A DNA stretch of 64,000 nucleotides from Polymorphobacter_B sp038225475 (GTDB lineage: Bacteria > Pseudomonadota > Alphaproteobacteria > Sphingomonadales > Sphingomonadaceae): NCBI GenBank assembly GCA_038225475.1, contig JBBRRA010000006.1, positions 62,001-126,000 on the forward strand, given 5' to 3'. Numbering within the stretch: position 1 is the first letter of the stretch; each line of letters starts with the position of its first letter. Shown piece by piece: positions 17,408 to 26,015 of this stretch. A program made the translations under genes and the position numbers. Below the pieces are notes generated by a model. It worked only from the letters and a program-made list of their open reading frames with translations, was not told the origin of the DNA and ran no database searches.

Positions 17408-18811
17408 TCACTGCGCGTCGGCGTAAAGCTTGATTAGTCGAAACAGATAGTCCCGCCCGTCATACAGCGCTTTGACGCGGATACGCTCGTTGAGGCCGTG
17501 GATGTTGCCAAGGTCGGCGTCGTCGAAAATCCCGGGGACCCCATAAGTCGGAATACCCGCCGGCGTCGTCCAGACCGCATCGGAGGCGCCGGTATCCATG
17601 AACGGCAGCATCGGCACGCCCGGGAAAAACGCTGCGGCGAGCTTTTCGGGGGGCCCGAAAACCTTAGGATCGAGCGGCACCGCCGGGCTTTTCGAAGGCG
17701 GCGGCGTCACCGGCACGACCTTGACCAGCGGGTCGGCAATTGCAGTTTCGAGCGCTGCCTCGACGCGCACCGCCGCCACGCCCGGGAAAATCCGACAGTT
17801 GACGATTGCCGTCGCGCGCTGCGGCAGCGCGTTGTTGGCATGCCCGGCATCGACGCGCGTGGCCACGCAGGTCGTGCGCAGCAACGAATGGTTTTGCTTG
17901 TCAGCCGACACGATGCGGTCGGCGGCCGCGTCGTTCGGATTGGCGACCAGCGCGGTCATCGCCGCCCCCGTCACACCACCTTCGATCGCCGCCAGCCGCG
18001 TGAAATAAGCGCGCGTCGTGTCGTTGAACTGCACCGGAAATTCATACGCACCGACCTTGGCGAGTGCCGCGCTGAGCCGATAGATGGCGTTCTCCGCAAC
18101 CGGCTGCGAGCTGTGCCCGCCGGGGTTGGTGACCTCGAGGCTATAATCCTGATAGACTTTTTCGCCGACCTGAAACGCCAGCGCGACCGGCTTGCCAGCC
18201 GCGTCGAGCCGACCGCCGCCGCCTTCATTAAGCGCAAACCCGGCATCGATCAGGTCGCGCTTGTGCTCGGTCAGATATTGCGCGCCGTTGAACGCGCCGT
18301 CGCTTTCCTCGCCGCAGGTCAGCGCCATTTTGATCGCATGTCGCGGGCGATAGCCGCTCGCCCGAAACCGCGCCATGCTGTCGGTCCAGATCGCCGCCTG
18401 GCTTTTATCGTCGGTGGTGCCGCGGCCATAGAAATAGCCGCCCTCCTCGATCAGCGTGAACGGATCGCGCGTCCAGTCGGCGCGCCGCGCCTCGACGACA
18501 TCGAGATGCGCGAGCAGCAGGATCGCCTTGGCTTTGGGGTCGGAGCCGGGCAGCACCGCAACCAGTCCGCCGTCCTTGGGATGCTCGGGAACGCTGAACA
18601 GCGTCAGTTCGGCGTCGATGAACCCGGCCTTGCGCAGCCGCGCCGCCATACGTTCGGCAGCGAGCGTGCACGACCCTGCCGACAGCGTCGTATTGGTCTC
18701 GACCAGTTCCTTGTACAGCGCGCGAAACTCGACCTGGTCGGGGCGCGGTGCTTGCGCCGGAGCTGTGGTTGCGAGCGTGGCAGCAAACAGCGCGATGAGA
18801 GTTTTGAACAT
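17408..18811 (-). CDS. exported M20-family metallopeptidase
   Basis: 467 residues. A signal peptide (FKTLIALFAATLATTAPAQA) precedes a complete M20 di-zinc peptidase: LLLAHLDVV, FYGRGTTDDKSQAAI, CGEESDGAFNGAQYL, a lid/dimerisation domain (EVTNPGGHSSQPVAENAIYRL), and a C-terminal metal ligand in DLGNIHGLNERI. The family cuts short peptides or acylated amino acids. The start is the ATG immediately before the signal peptide; the upstream open frame has no signal character. It likely works in the periplasm on peptides. Confidence 0.92.
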   Translation of the reverse strand: MFKTLIALFAATLATTAPAQAPRPDQVEFRALYKELVETNTTLSAGSCTLAAERMAARLRKAGFIDAELTLFSVPEHPKDGGLVAVLPGSDPKAKAILLLAHLDVVEARRADWTRDPFTLIEEGGYFYGRGTTDDKSQAAIWTDSMARFRASGYRPRHAIKMALTCGEESDGAFNGAQYLTEHKRDLIDAGFALNEGGGGRLDAAGKPVALAFQVGEKVYQDYSLEVTNPGGHSSQPVAENAIYRLSAALAKVGAYEFPVQFNDTTRAYFTRLAAIEGGVTGAAMTALVANPNDAAADRIVSADKQNHSLLRTTCVATRVDAGHANNALPQRATAIVNCRIFPGVAAVRVEAALETAIADPLVKVVPVTPPPSKSPAVPLDPKVFGPPEKLAAAFFPGVPMLPFMDTGASDAVWTTPAGIPTYGVPGIFDDADLGNIHGLNERIRVKALYDGRDYLFRLIKLYADAQ

Positions 18812-19044
18812 CGACGAAAGGTAGCGCCGCGGGTTGGCGGTGGCTAGGGGGATTGCGGTGTGCGCGCAACCGGTGACGCGGGTTGACATAATTGCGCCTA
18901 TATGGCACCTTTAGCTTCGAGCGCGAGCTGAATTCATCAACAATGCGCTGCGCGTGACGCCTGACACACGCTGACACAGTTTTTGCTGGGACGTTCCAAG
19001 GCCGCGACCGGCAACGCTGCGGGCGTGCAGATCGCGCCCTGCGC
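18812..19044. other. gap between rho and the M20 peptidase gene
   Basis: 233 bases with no open frame I can support. It should contain the 3' end of the rho transcript and the promoter of the M20-terC unit. No convincing intrinsic terminator hairpin with a T-run was seen. Confidence 0.4.
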
Positions 19045-20301
19045 CTAGTGGTTCATCGCGTCGTAGAAGTCTTCGTTCGACTTCGAGTCCTTCATCTTGT
19101 CGAGCAGGAACTCCATGGCGTCGATCGTACCCATCTGCATCAGGATGCGGCGCAATACCCACATCTTCGACAGCACGGTCTTGTCGACGAGTAGCTCTTC
19201 CTTGCGGGTTCCCGACTTGCCGATGTCGATCGCCGGGAAGATGCGCTTGTCGGCGATCTTGCGGTCGAGGATGATTTCGGAGTTACCGGTCCCCTTAAAC
19301 TCTTCGAAGATGACTTCATCCATCCGACTACCAGTATCGATCAGCGCCGTAGCGATGATCGACAGGCTGCCGCCCTCCTCGATGTTGCGCGCCGCGCCGA
19401 AGAAGCGCTTAGGACGCTGCAAAGCATTGGCATCGACACCGCCGGTCAACACTTTGCCCGAACTCGGCACCACGGTGTTGTAAGCCCGCGCCAGGCGTGT
19501 AACCGAGTCGAGCAGGATGACGACGTCGCGCTTGTGTTCGACCAGCCGCTTGGCCTTTTCGATGACCATCTCGGCAACCTGGACGTGGCGCTGCGCGGGT
19601 TCATCGAAAGTCGAGCTGATGACTTCACCGGTCACCGACCGCTGCATATCGGTAACTTCCTCGGGCCGCTCGTCGATCAGCAGCACGATCAAGTAAACCT
19701 CGGGATGGTTATGGCTGATCGCCTTGGCGATGTTCTGGAGCAGCACGGTCTTACCGACGCGTGGCGGCGCAACGATCAGCGCGCGCTGGCCCTTCCCCTG
19801 CGGACTGACGATGTCGATCACGCGCGCGCTCTTGTCCTTAACGGTCGGATCGAGCGTATCGAGCCGCAGCTTCTCGTCGGGGTACAACGGGGTAAGGTTG
19901 TCGAAATTGACGCGGTGGCGAACCTGGTCGGGATCGTCGAAGTTGATCGCGATCAGCCGGGTCAGAGCAAAATAGCGCTCGCCGTCCTTGGGGCCGCGGA
20001 TCTCGCCCTCGATGGTGTCGCCGGTGCGGACGCCGAACTTGCGGACCTGGCTCGGCGACACATAGATGTCGTCGGGGCCGGCAAGATAGTTCGATTCGGG
20101 CGAGCGCAGAAAGCCGAAGCCATCGGGCAGGACTTCGATCGTGCCGGTCCCCATGATCGTCGTGCCATTGTCCGACGTCATCTTGAGGATCGAGAACAGG
20201 ATATCCTGCTTGCGCAGGGTCGAGGCGTTTTCAACGCCGAGTTCCTCGGCCATCGCCACCAGTTCGGCGGGCGTTTTGCGCTTGAGGTCGTGCAAATGCA
20301 T
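19045..20301 (-). CDS. rho: transcription termination factor Rho
   Basis: 418 residues, close to the E. coli length. MHLHDLKRKTPAELVAMAEELGV is the usual N-terminus, followed by the RNA-binding cold-shock-like domain (GFGFLRSPESNYLAGPDDIYVSPSQVRKFGVRTGD). The ATPase has Walker A APPRVGKTVLLQNIA, Walker B VILLDSVTRLARAYN, and the Q/R loops. The hexameric RNA-dependent helicase ends transcription and silences untranslated RNA. It lies close to the origin, in the gene neighbourhood usual for alphaproteobacteria. Confidence 0.97.
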   Translation of the reverse strand: MHLHDLKRKTPAELVAMAEELGVENASTLRKQDILFSILKMTSDNGTTIMGTGTIEVLPDGFGFLRSPESNYLAGPDDIYVSPSQVRKFGVRTGDTIEGEIRGPKDGERYFALTRLIAINFDDPDQVRHRVNFDNLTPLYPDEKLRLDTLDPTVKDKSARVIDIVSPQGKGQRALIVAPPRVGKTVLLQNIAKAISHNHPEVYLIVLLIDERPEEVTDMQRSVTGEVISSTFDEPAQRHVQVAEMVIEKAKRLVEHKRDVVILLDSVTRLARAYNTVVPSSGKVLTGGVDANALQRPKRFFGAARNIEEGGSLSIIATALIDTGSRMDEVIFEEFKGTGNSEIILDRKIADKRIFPAIDIGKSGTRKEELLVDKTVLSKMWVLRRILMQMGTIDAMEFLLDKMKDSKSNEDFYDAMNH

Positions 20302-20445
20302 GTAGAAGGGTCTCTTGGACTAAGCCGGGCGCTGTCGCGATGAGGTGAGGCGATGGCCGGGAAGCGTGCCGTCAGGATGGCGGCGCTGATCGAGAACGTA
20401 AGAGCGATCGGTGCGCCGGTCAAGCGTAAGCACAAGGGAGCGACG

Positions 20446-21372
20446 ATGGCAGGTGGATTGAAATCGGTGGTGATCGCGGCGTTGGGCGCGAATCTCGCAA
20501 TCGCCGTCGCGAAGTTCGGTGGTGCCATCTATACAGGCTCGGCAGCGATGCTTGCCGAAGGCGTCCACAGCCTCGTCGACACCGGTAATCAGGGCCTGCT
20601 GCTGTTCGGCATGAACCGGGCTGCGCGTCCTGCCGATGCTCGCCATCCGTTCGGCTATAGCCGCGAAATCTATTTCTGGAGCTTCATCGTCGCGCTGCTG
20701 CTGTTTTCCGTCGGCGGCATCGTCGCGATCTATGAAGGCATCAGCAAGCTGCAGGCCCCGCATCCGGTCGAAAGCCCGATCGTCAACTACGTCATCCTGA
20801 TCATTGCATTGGCGCTCGAGACTGGGTCGTTTTTGGTGGCGTTGAGGGAGTTTCGCGCTGTCGCCGCCGGTATCAACTGGTGGCAGGCGGTGACCGACGC
20901 CAAGGACCCGGTCCTGTTCACCGTGCTATTCGAGGACAGCGCCGCGTTGATCGGGCTGGTCATCGCGCTCGCCGGGTTGCTCGGCGCGCAGCTGCTCGGA
21001 CTCGGCTGGCTGGACGGCGCGGCGTCGATACTGATCGGGGTGGTACTGGTGTGCTCGGCAGCGCTGCTGGCGCGCGAGACGCATGCGCTGCTGATCGGCG
21101 AGGCGGCGGACCCCGCCGTGCTCGCCGACATTGAAGCGCGCATCGCCTGTGCCACTGGCGTCGACGGCGTCCGCGGTCTGCTATCAACGCATCTCGGGCC
21201 GCACGACATCGCGATCACGGTGGCAGTCGATTTCGACGACCGCCTCAGCGCCGGCGAGGTCGAGACTAGCATTGCGGTGCTGACCAGAGAGATCCGCAGC
21301 GCTTATCCCGACGTCAAGCACCTGTCGCTGGTTCCAACCAGCTTCAGAACGGCTTCACCACCACGAGGATAA
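20446..21372 (+). CDS. cation diffusion facilitator (CDF) family transporter
   Basis: 308 residues with about six membrane segments. EGVHSLVDTGNQ (HxxxD metal site) is in the second helix, and FEDSAALIGLVIALAG provides acidic residues in the fifth. A cytoplasmic C-terminal domain ends LSLVPTSF. CDF proteins export divalent metals such as Zn or Fe; the DAKDPVLFTVLFEDSAAL segment resembles the ZnT9-like branch. The ATG at 20446 is chosen for its AAGGGAG ribosome site; 31 upstream codons are open but not conserved. The 3' end overlaps hemJ by 29 bases on the opposite strand. Confidence 0.88.
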   Translation: MAGGLKSVVIAALGANLAIAVAKFGGAIYTGSAAMLAEGVHSLVDTGNQGLLLFGMNRAARPADARHPFGYSREIYFWSFIVALLLFSVGGIVAIYEGISKLQAPHPVESPIVNYVILIIALALETGSFLVALREFRAVAAGINWWQAVTDAKDPVLFTVLFEDSAALIGLVIALAGLLGAQLLGLGWLDGAASILIGVVLVCSAALLARETHALLIGEAADPAVLADIEARIACATGVDGVRGLLSTHLGPHDIAITVAVDFDDRLSAGEVETSIAVLTREIRSAYPDVKHLSLVPTSFRTASPPRG

Positions 21373-21787
21373 CGATCACGATCGTTGCCAGCGCCGGGAC
21401 TTCGTTGAGCAACCGCAGCGTCTTGTTGGCATAGGGACGGACACCGCGCGCAAACTTCGAGGCGGTCGCGGTCGCCCAGCCGTGATAGCCCGAGAGCGCG
21501 AACACTACGGCAATCTTGGCGTGAAGCCAGCCGTTTCCGGCAAAGCCATAGCTGGTCGCAAGGCTCAACCCGAGGACCCATACCGCGATCAGCCCCGGCG
21601 TCAGGATGATGCGCTTCAGGCGCGCCTCGCGCTCGATCCACGCGGTGTCCTCGGGTGAGCCAATGGTGCTTTCCATGTGATAAACAAGGAAGCGCGGTAG
21701 CATGAACAGCCCCGCCATCCAGAAAATTACGGCGATCACATGCGCTGCCTGCACCCAAAGATAGGCGCCGCCAAGCCAGCCGGTCAT
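21344..21787 (-). CDS. hemJ: protoporphyrinogen oxidase HemJ
   Basis: 147 residues with four predicted membrane helices. WVQAAHVIAVIFWMAGLFMLPRFLVYH contains the haem-ligand-type His near the N-terminus, and LTPGLIAVWVLGLSLA and HAKIAVVFALSGYHG contain the other conserved residues. HemJ oxidises protoporphyrinogen IX to protoporphyrin IX. The location directly after hemE with an ATGA overlap supports a role in haem synthesis. The tail overlaps the CDF gene by 29 bases. Confidence 0.92.
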   Translation of the reverse strand: MTGWLGGAYLWVQAAHVIAVIFWMAGLFMLPRFLVYHMESTIGSPEDTAWIEREARLKRIILTPGLIAVWVLGLSLATSYGFAGNGWLHAKIAVVFALSGYHGWATATASKFARGVRPYANKTLRLLNEVPALATIVIVILVVVKPF

Positions 21788-22818
21788 CCGCCACGTACCA
21801 TCTTAAGCAGTTCCTCGACATTGGCGATCGGCGTATCTTGCAGAATGCCGTGACCAAGGTTGAACACATGCGGGCGATTTTCGAATGCGGTGCGCACCCG
21901 CGTCACCGCCTCGCGCAGTCGAGCCCCGCCGGTGATCAGCGCGAGCGGATCGATATTCCCCTGCACCGGCATCCCTGGCGGTAGCATTGCATCTGCCCAT
22001 GCCGGGTCGATCGTTTCGTCGAGCCCGACGGCGTCGATGCCGGTTTCGGCTGCATAGGCCGCAAGCTTCGCCCCGGCTCCCTTGGGGAAGCCGATGATCG
22101 GCACCTCGCCATGCCGGACCATCAGTCGTCCAACGATGTCGGCGGTCGGCGCAATCACCCAGCGCTCGAATTCGGCCGGCGCAAGGCTCCCCGACCAGCT
22201 GTCGAACAGCTGGACCGTCTGCGCGCCTGCATCGATCTGTCCAGATAGATAATCAACGGTTACGCTGACTATCCGATCGATCAGCGCCTGGAACGCGCCT
22301 GGATCACGATAGGCGAGCCGCCGGGTCTCGCCCTGATCCTTGCTGCCTTCACCGGCCACCATATAGGTCGCGACCGTCCACGGACTGCCGGCAAAGCCGA
22401 TCAACGCCGTCGACAGCGGCAATTCGGCGGCAACGCGTCGGACCGTCTCGTAAACCGGATTGAAGCGCTCGAGCGCCGGGATAAGCGCATCGAGCTTGCC
22501 GTCGAGCAGCGGCGGTGTCAGCCGCGGCCCCTCGCCGACGCCAAAGGTCAGCCCCATGCCCATTGCATGCGGCACGATCAGGATGTCGGAAAACAAAATC
22601 GCTGCATCCATGCCGAAGCGCCGCACCGGCTGCAGCGTTACTTCGGCCGCCGCCGCGCTGTCATACACCAGCGCCAGAAAGCCGCCCTTGTCCGCACGCA
22701 ACGCGCGATATTCGGGCAGGTATCGCCCTGCCTGCCGCATCAGCCAGATCGGCGGCGGATCAAGACGCTCACCAGCAAGAACGGCGAGCAGCGGCGGCAG
22801 TGTTGGGGAGACGGTCAT
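21784..22818 (-). CDS. hemE: uroporphyrinogen decarboxylase
   Basis: 344 residues. The invariant PPIWLMRQAGRYLPEYR near the N-terminus, AAILFSDILIVPHAMG, LIGFAGSPWTVATYMV and GFPKGAG...VQGNIDPLAL identify UroD, which decarboxylates uroporphyrinogen III to coproporphyrinogen III. The start is the ATG before TVSPTLPPLLAVL; the upstream frame falls in the origin gap. Forms an operon with hemJ. In Caulobacter the origin lies directly beside hemE, and the same arrangement is proposed here. Confidence 0.96.
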   Translation of the reverse strand: MTVSPTLPPLLAVLAGERLDPPPIWLMRQAGRYLPEYRALRADKGGFLALVYDSAAAAEVTLQPVRRFGMDAAILFSDILIVPHAMGMGLTFGVGEGPRLTPPLLDGKLDALIPALERFNPVYETVRRVAAELPLSTALIGFAGSPWTVATYMVAGEGSKDQGETRRLAYRDPGAFQALIDRIVSVTVDYLSGQIDAGAQTVQLFDSWSGSLAPAEFERWVIAPTADIVGRLMVRHGEVPIIGFPKGAGAKLAAYAAETGIDAVGLDETIDPAWADAMLPPGMPVQGNIDPLALITGGARLREAVTRVRTAFENRPHVFNLGHGILQDTPIANVEELLKMVRGG

Positions 22819-23192
22819 GGGATGTGCAAAGCCGTTCGGCCGCGTGGCGTCAACCCTTTCGCGTCGGTGCCTGCCGCACATCTGCTACACTTCTATCAAG
22901 CTTAGAATCTTAAGGATGAGATTGTTGTTGGCCGGTTAAACCCGGGGGTATCGCCGGTATTGCCGTCGATCCACAGTCTTGTCGGAAATCGACTCGCCGT
23001 GATCGCCTGCGTCGGCAGACTTATCCCCACGATTCACACCTTGATCTGTGGACGCTTGTGGCTGTGGACGGGTTGGGGATGGCAGACCCGACGGCCGCCG
23101 ATATGTCGCGCTTGTCGATGTTCGGCGTGGCGACTAACGCTGTCGAGCATGCTTATCCCCAGACTTTCCAGTACCGGAAACGCTGTTTAGCG
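22819..23192. other. oriC: candidate chromosomal replication origin (oriC)
   Basis: A 374-base gap between divergent hemE and the PPDK-regulator gene. DnaA-box-like 9-mers: TTATCCCCA at 23021 and 23153, CGATCCACA at 22967, CGATTCACA at 23030, and reverse-strand TGTGGACGC at 23047 and TGTGGACGG at 23063. TGGGGATGG at 23074 is weaker. An AT-rich tract around 22877-22943 may be the unwinding element. GANTC sites (CcrM methylation) lie at 22905, 22991 and 23031. Genes on each side run outward, and rho, parAB, rsmG and mnmEG are within 13 kb. The hemE side matches Caulobacter Cori. No experiment supports it yet. Confidence 0.8.
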
Positions 23193-24023
23193 ATGCGGTT
23201 ACACCTGCACCTCGTGTCGGATTCGACCGGCGAGACACTCGAGTCGATCGCCAAGGCGGGCCTCGGGCGATTCGAAGGAGCCGACATCATCAAGCATTTC
23301 TGGCCGATGGTGCGCTCCGAAGGCCATCTCGACCGGGTCATCGAGGAGATCGCGCGACGGCCCGGCCTTGTGCTTTATACGCTGATCAATGGCGGCGTTC
23401 GAAACCGGCTCGAGGGGCGCTGCGCCGCGCTGGGCCTGCCGGCGGTGTCAGTGCTTGATCCGGTTATCGGGGCGCTGTCGGAATTCCTTGGACAGTCTGC
23501 GGTGACCCGGCCCGGTCGGCAGCATGTCATGGATGCCGCGTATTTCGAGCGCGTCGATGCAATCAACTACACCATGACGCATGACGACGGTCAGGGTGCC
23601 GATGATTGGGAGGAGGCGGACATCGTGCTCGCAGGTGTCTCGCGATCGTCGAAGACGCCGACGTCGATCTATCTTGCCAACCGAGGATATAAAACGGCGA
23701 ATATCCCGCTGGTGCCGCAGTCGCCACCACCACCGTCACTGTTCAGGCTGCAGCACCCGGTCGTGGTCGGACTGACGACATCACCCGAGCGGCTGGTGGC
23801 GATCCGGCGCAACCGGTTGCTGTCGCTCGGGCAGGTTGCCGATACCGACTATGTCCATTCCGCCGTGGTGTCGGCCGAAGTCGCTTTTGCGCGGCGGTTG
23901 TTTGCCGATCACGACATTCCGGTCATCGATGTGACGCGGCGCTCGATCGAGGAAACTGCTGCGGCGATCATCAATCTCGTGCAGACGGCGCGTGCCGGGC
24001 AAAACGGCGAAGCGTCGAAATGA
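23193..24023 (+). CDS. ppsR: pyruvate, phosphate dikinase / PEP synthase regulatory protein
   Basis: 276 residues. LHLVSDSTGETLESIAKAGLGRF is the standard start of this family (formerly DUF299), and VLAGVSRSSKTPTSIYLANRGYKTANIPLVP holds the P-loop-like motif. These bifunctional enzymes inactivate PPDK or PEP synthase by ADP-dependent phosphorylation of a threonine and reactivate it by Pi-dependent dephosphorylation. The ATG before RLHLHLVSDSTGE is chosen; the longer open frame runs into DnaA-box-like repeats of the origin gap. First gene of a run with maf, aroE, coaE and dnaQ. Confidence 0.94.
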   Translation: MRLHLHLVSDSTGETLESIAKAGLGRFEGADIIKHFWPMVRSEGHLDRVIEEIARRPGLVLYTLINGGVRNRLEGRCAALGLPAVSVLDPVIGALSEFLGQSAVTRPGRQHVMDAAYFERVDAINYTMTHDDGQGADDWEEADIVLAGVSRSSKTPTSIYLANRGYKTANIPLVPQSPPPPSLFRLQHPVVVGLTTSPERLVAIRRNRLLSLGQVADTDYVHSAVVSAEVAFARRLFADHDIPVIDVTRRSIEETAAAIINLVQTARAGQNGEASK

Positions 24024-24607
24024 TCGTGCTCGCTTCCGCCAGTCCGGCCCGTGCGGCGATGCTGACCGCAGCCGGTGTCAGCTTCGAGGCGCATCCTGCG
24101 CATATCGACGAAGCTGCGATAAAATCGGGGTTGGCGGGCGAACGTCCGGCACTGGTTGCCGATGCGCTCGCCGAATTGAAAGCCGTCAAACTGTCGGCGC
24201 GTTTCGGCGATCGCCTCGTGCTGGGTTGTGACCAGCTTCTCGTCGCGCCGGGCGGCGCGCTACTCGACAAGCCCGGTGACCGCGACGGTGCAGCGGCGCA
24301 GCTGCGGCGGCTGATGGGGGCGGAGCACCGTTTGATCTCGGCAGCGGTAATTTCGCTCGGTGGCAAAGCGATCTGGCGCGCCCATGCCACCGCCAAGCTG
24401 ACGATGCGGCCGCTGTCCGAAGCGTTCATCGCCGACTATCTCGACCGCGAAGGTGCGGCGATCTTTGGCTGCGTCGGATCCTATCGGATTGAAGCGCTCG
24501 GCGTGCAGCTGTTCACGCGTGTCGAAGGCGATCACTTCACCGTACAGGGGCTGCCGTTGTTGCAACTGCTCGATTATCTGCGCATTCGCGGCGAGCTCGC
24601 AATATGA
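24020..24607 (+). CDS. Maf-like nucleotide pyrophosphatase (origin-proximal copy)
   Basis: 195 residues. IVLASASPARAAMLTAAGVSFEAHPA is the Maf N-terminus; VLGCDQLL carries the catalytic-region Asp and EGAAIFGCVGSYRIEALGVQLF matches the G-x-Y-x-i-q-G-like strand. Maf enzymes hydrolyse non-canonical nucleoside triphosphates such as dTTP/UTP analogues or m7GTP. The start overlaps the ppsR stop and its stop overlaps aroE (both ATGA). A second Maf lies at 39 kb; this copy is more divergent in the C-terminal motif. Confidence 0.9.
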   Translation: MIVLASASPARAAMLTAAGVSFEAHPAHIDEAAIKSGLAGERPALVADALAELKAVKLSARFGDRLVLGCDQLLVAPGGALLDKPGDRDGAAAQLRRLMGAEHRLISAAVISLGGKAIWRAHATAKLTMRPLSEAFIADYLDREGAAIFGCVGSYRIEALGVQLFTRVEGDHFTVQGLPLLQLLDYLRIRGELAI

Positions 24608-25419
24608 AATCCGCCGGAGTCATCGGTTGGCCGATTGCGCACTCGAAATCACCGCTGATCCACCGGTTTTGGATGGCCAATCTCGGGATCGACGGTGACT
24701 ATGGGCGGTTTGCGGTCGATCCCGACCGGCTCGAGGCGGCTACCCGGGCGCTCGCCGCGCTCGGTCTTGCCGGGGTCAATGTGACGGTGCCGCATAAACA
24801 AAGCATCATGGCGTTCCTCGACCGGGTCAGCCCGTCTGCGGCGCGCATCGGCGCGGTCAATTGCGTTGCGGTCGGGGCCGACGGCTTGACCGGATCGAAT
24901 ACCGATGTCGACGGTGTCCGCGCGGCAATCGGCGGGTTCCAGTCCGGTACGGTGGCGCTGCTCGGCAGCGGCGGCGCAGCGCGGTCGGCGCTGTGGGAGT
25001 TGGCGCGTGGTTCGCGCCGGGCGGTGCGGATTGTCGCGCGTGACCGCGCCAAGGCGAGCGCGCTGCTTACGGAGTTTGAATTGTCGGGAGCGGTATTCGG
25101 GTTCGATGCCGCTGCTGGGGCCTTTGCCGGCGCATCGCTGGTTATCAACGCGACGTCGCTCGGCATGCGCGGCCAAGCGCCGTTGCCGGTCTCGGTGCTC
25201 GACGCGCTCGACGCTGTCAGCCCCGGTGCAGCGGTTTTCGACATGGTCTATGCGCCGCTCGAGACCGAATTGCTGGTGCGGGCGCGGGGCAACGGGCTCG
25301 GTACCGTCGATGGCCTGACGATGCTGATTGGGCAGGCGGCAGCGGCGTTCGAGCTGTTCTACGGTGCCCCGGCCCCGCGTCAGCATGACAGCGAGCTGCG
25401 TGCGGTACTGACCGCATGA
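24604..25419 (+). CDS. aroE: shikimate dehydrogenase
   Basis: 271 residues. GVIGWPIAHSKSPLIHRFW is the substrate-binding N-terminus, GVNVTVPHKQ contains the catalytic Lys, AVNCVAV and GSNTDVDGV follow, and LLGSGGAARSALWEL is the NADP loop. INATSLGM and VFDMVYAPLETELL complete the family signature. It reduces 3-dehydroshikimate to shikimate with NADPH. Coupled on both sides by ATGA overlaps to maf and coaE. Confidence 0.96.
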   Translation: MKSAGVIGWPIAHSKSPLIHRFWMANLGIDGDYGRFAVDPDRLEAATRALAALGLAGVNVTVPHKQSIMAFLDRVSPSAARIGAVNCVAVGADGLTGSNTDVDGVRAAIGGFQSGTVALLGSGGAARSALWELARGSRRAVRIVARDRAKASALLTEFELSGAVFGFDAAAGAFAGASLVINATSLGMRGQAPLPVSVLDALDAVSPGAAVFDMVYAPLETELLVRARGNGLGTVDGLTMLIGQAAAAFELFYGAPAPRQHDSELRAVLTA

Positions 25420-26009
25420 TCGTCGTCGGACTGACCGGCTCGATTGGCATGGGCAAGTCGACCGTCGCGGCGATGTTCCGCCGGTTGCACGTCCCGGTGT
25501 TCGACGCCGACGCTAGCGTTCGCAGGTTGCAAGCTTCCGGCGGTGAGGCGCTCGCCGCAATCGAGGCGGCATTTCCCGGCACGACCAGTGCCGCCGGGGT
25601 TGACCGGGTCCGCCTCGGTGCGCGCGTGTTCGGTGATCCGGCCGCATTGGCGCGGCTCGAGGCGATCATGCATCCGATGGTCGGCGCAGCGCAGGCGCGC
25701 TTCCTTTTCCGCTACCGCATCCGGCCGCTGGTCGTGCTCGATATCCCGCTGCTGTTCGAACGCGGCGGTTCGGCGAAGGTCGATGTCGTCGTGGTCGTCT
25801 CGGCGCCTGCCGACGTCCAGCGCACGCGAGTCCTCGCGCGCCCCGGCATGACGCCTGCCCGGTTCGAGGCGATCGCAGCACAGCAGCTGCCCGACGTCGA
25901 AAAGCGCGCCCGCGCCGATATTGTCATCCCGACCGGCGCGGGAATGCTTGCGACCTGGCGCGCGGTCAAAGCCGTCGTAACTTGTTTTTCGGGCCGCAAG
26001 CGCCGATAA
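25416..26009 (+). CDS. coaE: dephospho-CoA kinase
   Basis: 197 residues. The P-loop VGLTGSIGMGKSTVAAMFR is at the N-terminus, then VPVFDADASVRRL, VFGDPAALARLEAIMHPMV and VLDIPLLFE. It catalyses the last step of CoA synthesis, phosphorylating the ribose 3'-OH of dephospho-CoA. The start overlaps the aroE stop as ATGA. The stop is seven bases before the dnaQ ATG. Normal length. Confidence 0.96.
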   Translation: MIVVGLTGSIGMGKSTVAAMFRRLHVPVFDADASVRRLQASGGEALAAIEAAFPGTTSAAGVDRVRLGARVFGDPAALARLEAIMHPMVGAAQARFLFRYRIRPLVVLDIPLLFERGGSAKVDVVVVVSAPADVQRTRVLARPGMTPARFEAIAAQQLPDVEKRARADIVIPTGAGMLATWRAVKAVVTCFSGRKRR

Positions 26010-26015
26010 TTGAGT

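Noticed and set aside
18883..18906. TTGACA followed by TATATGG as a plus-strand promoter
   Set aside because: Spacing is about 10-12 bases instead of 16-18, and no plus-strand gene follows.
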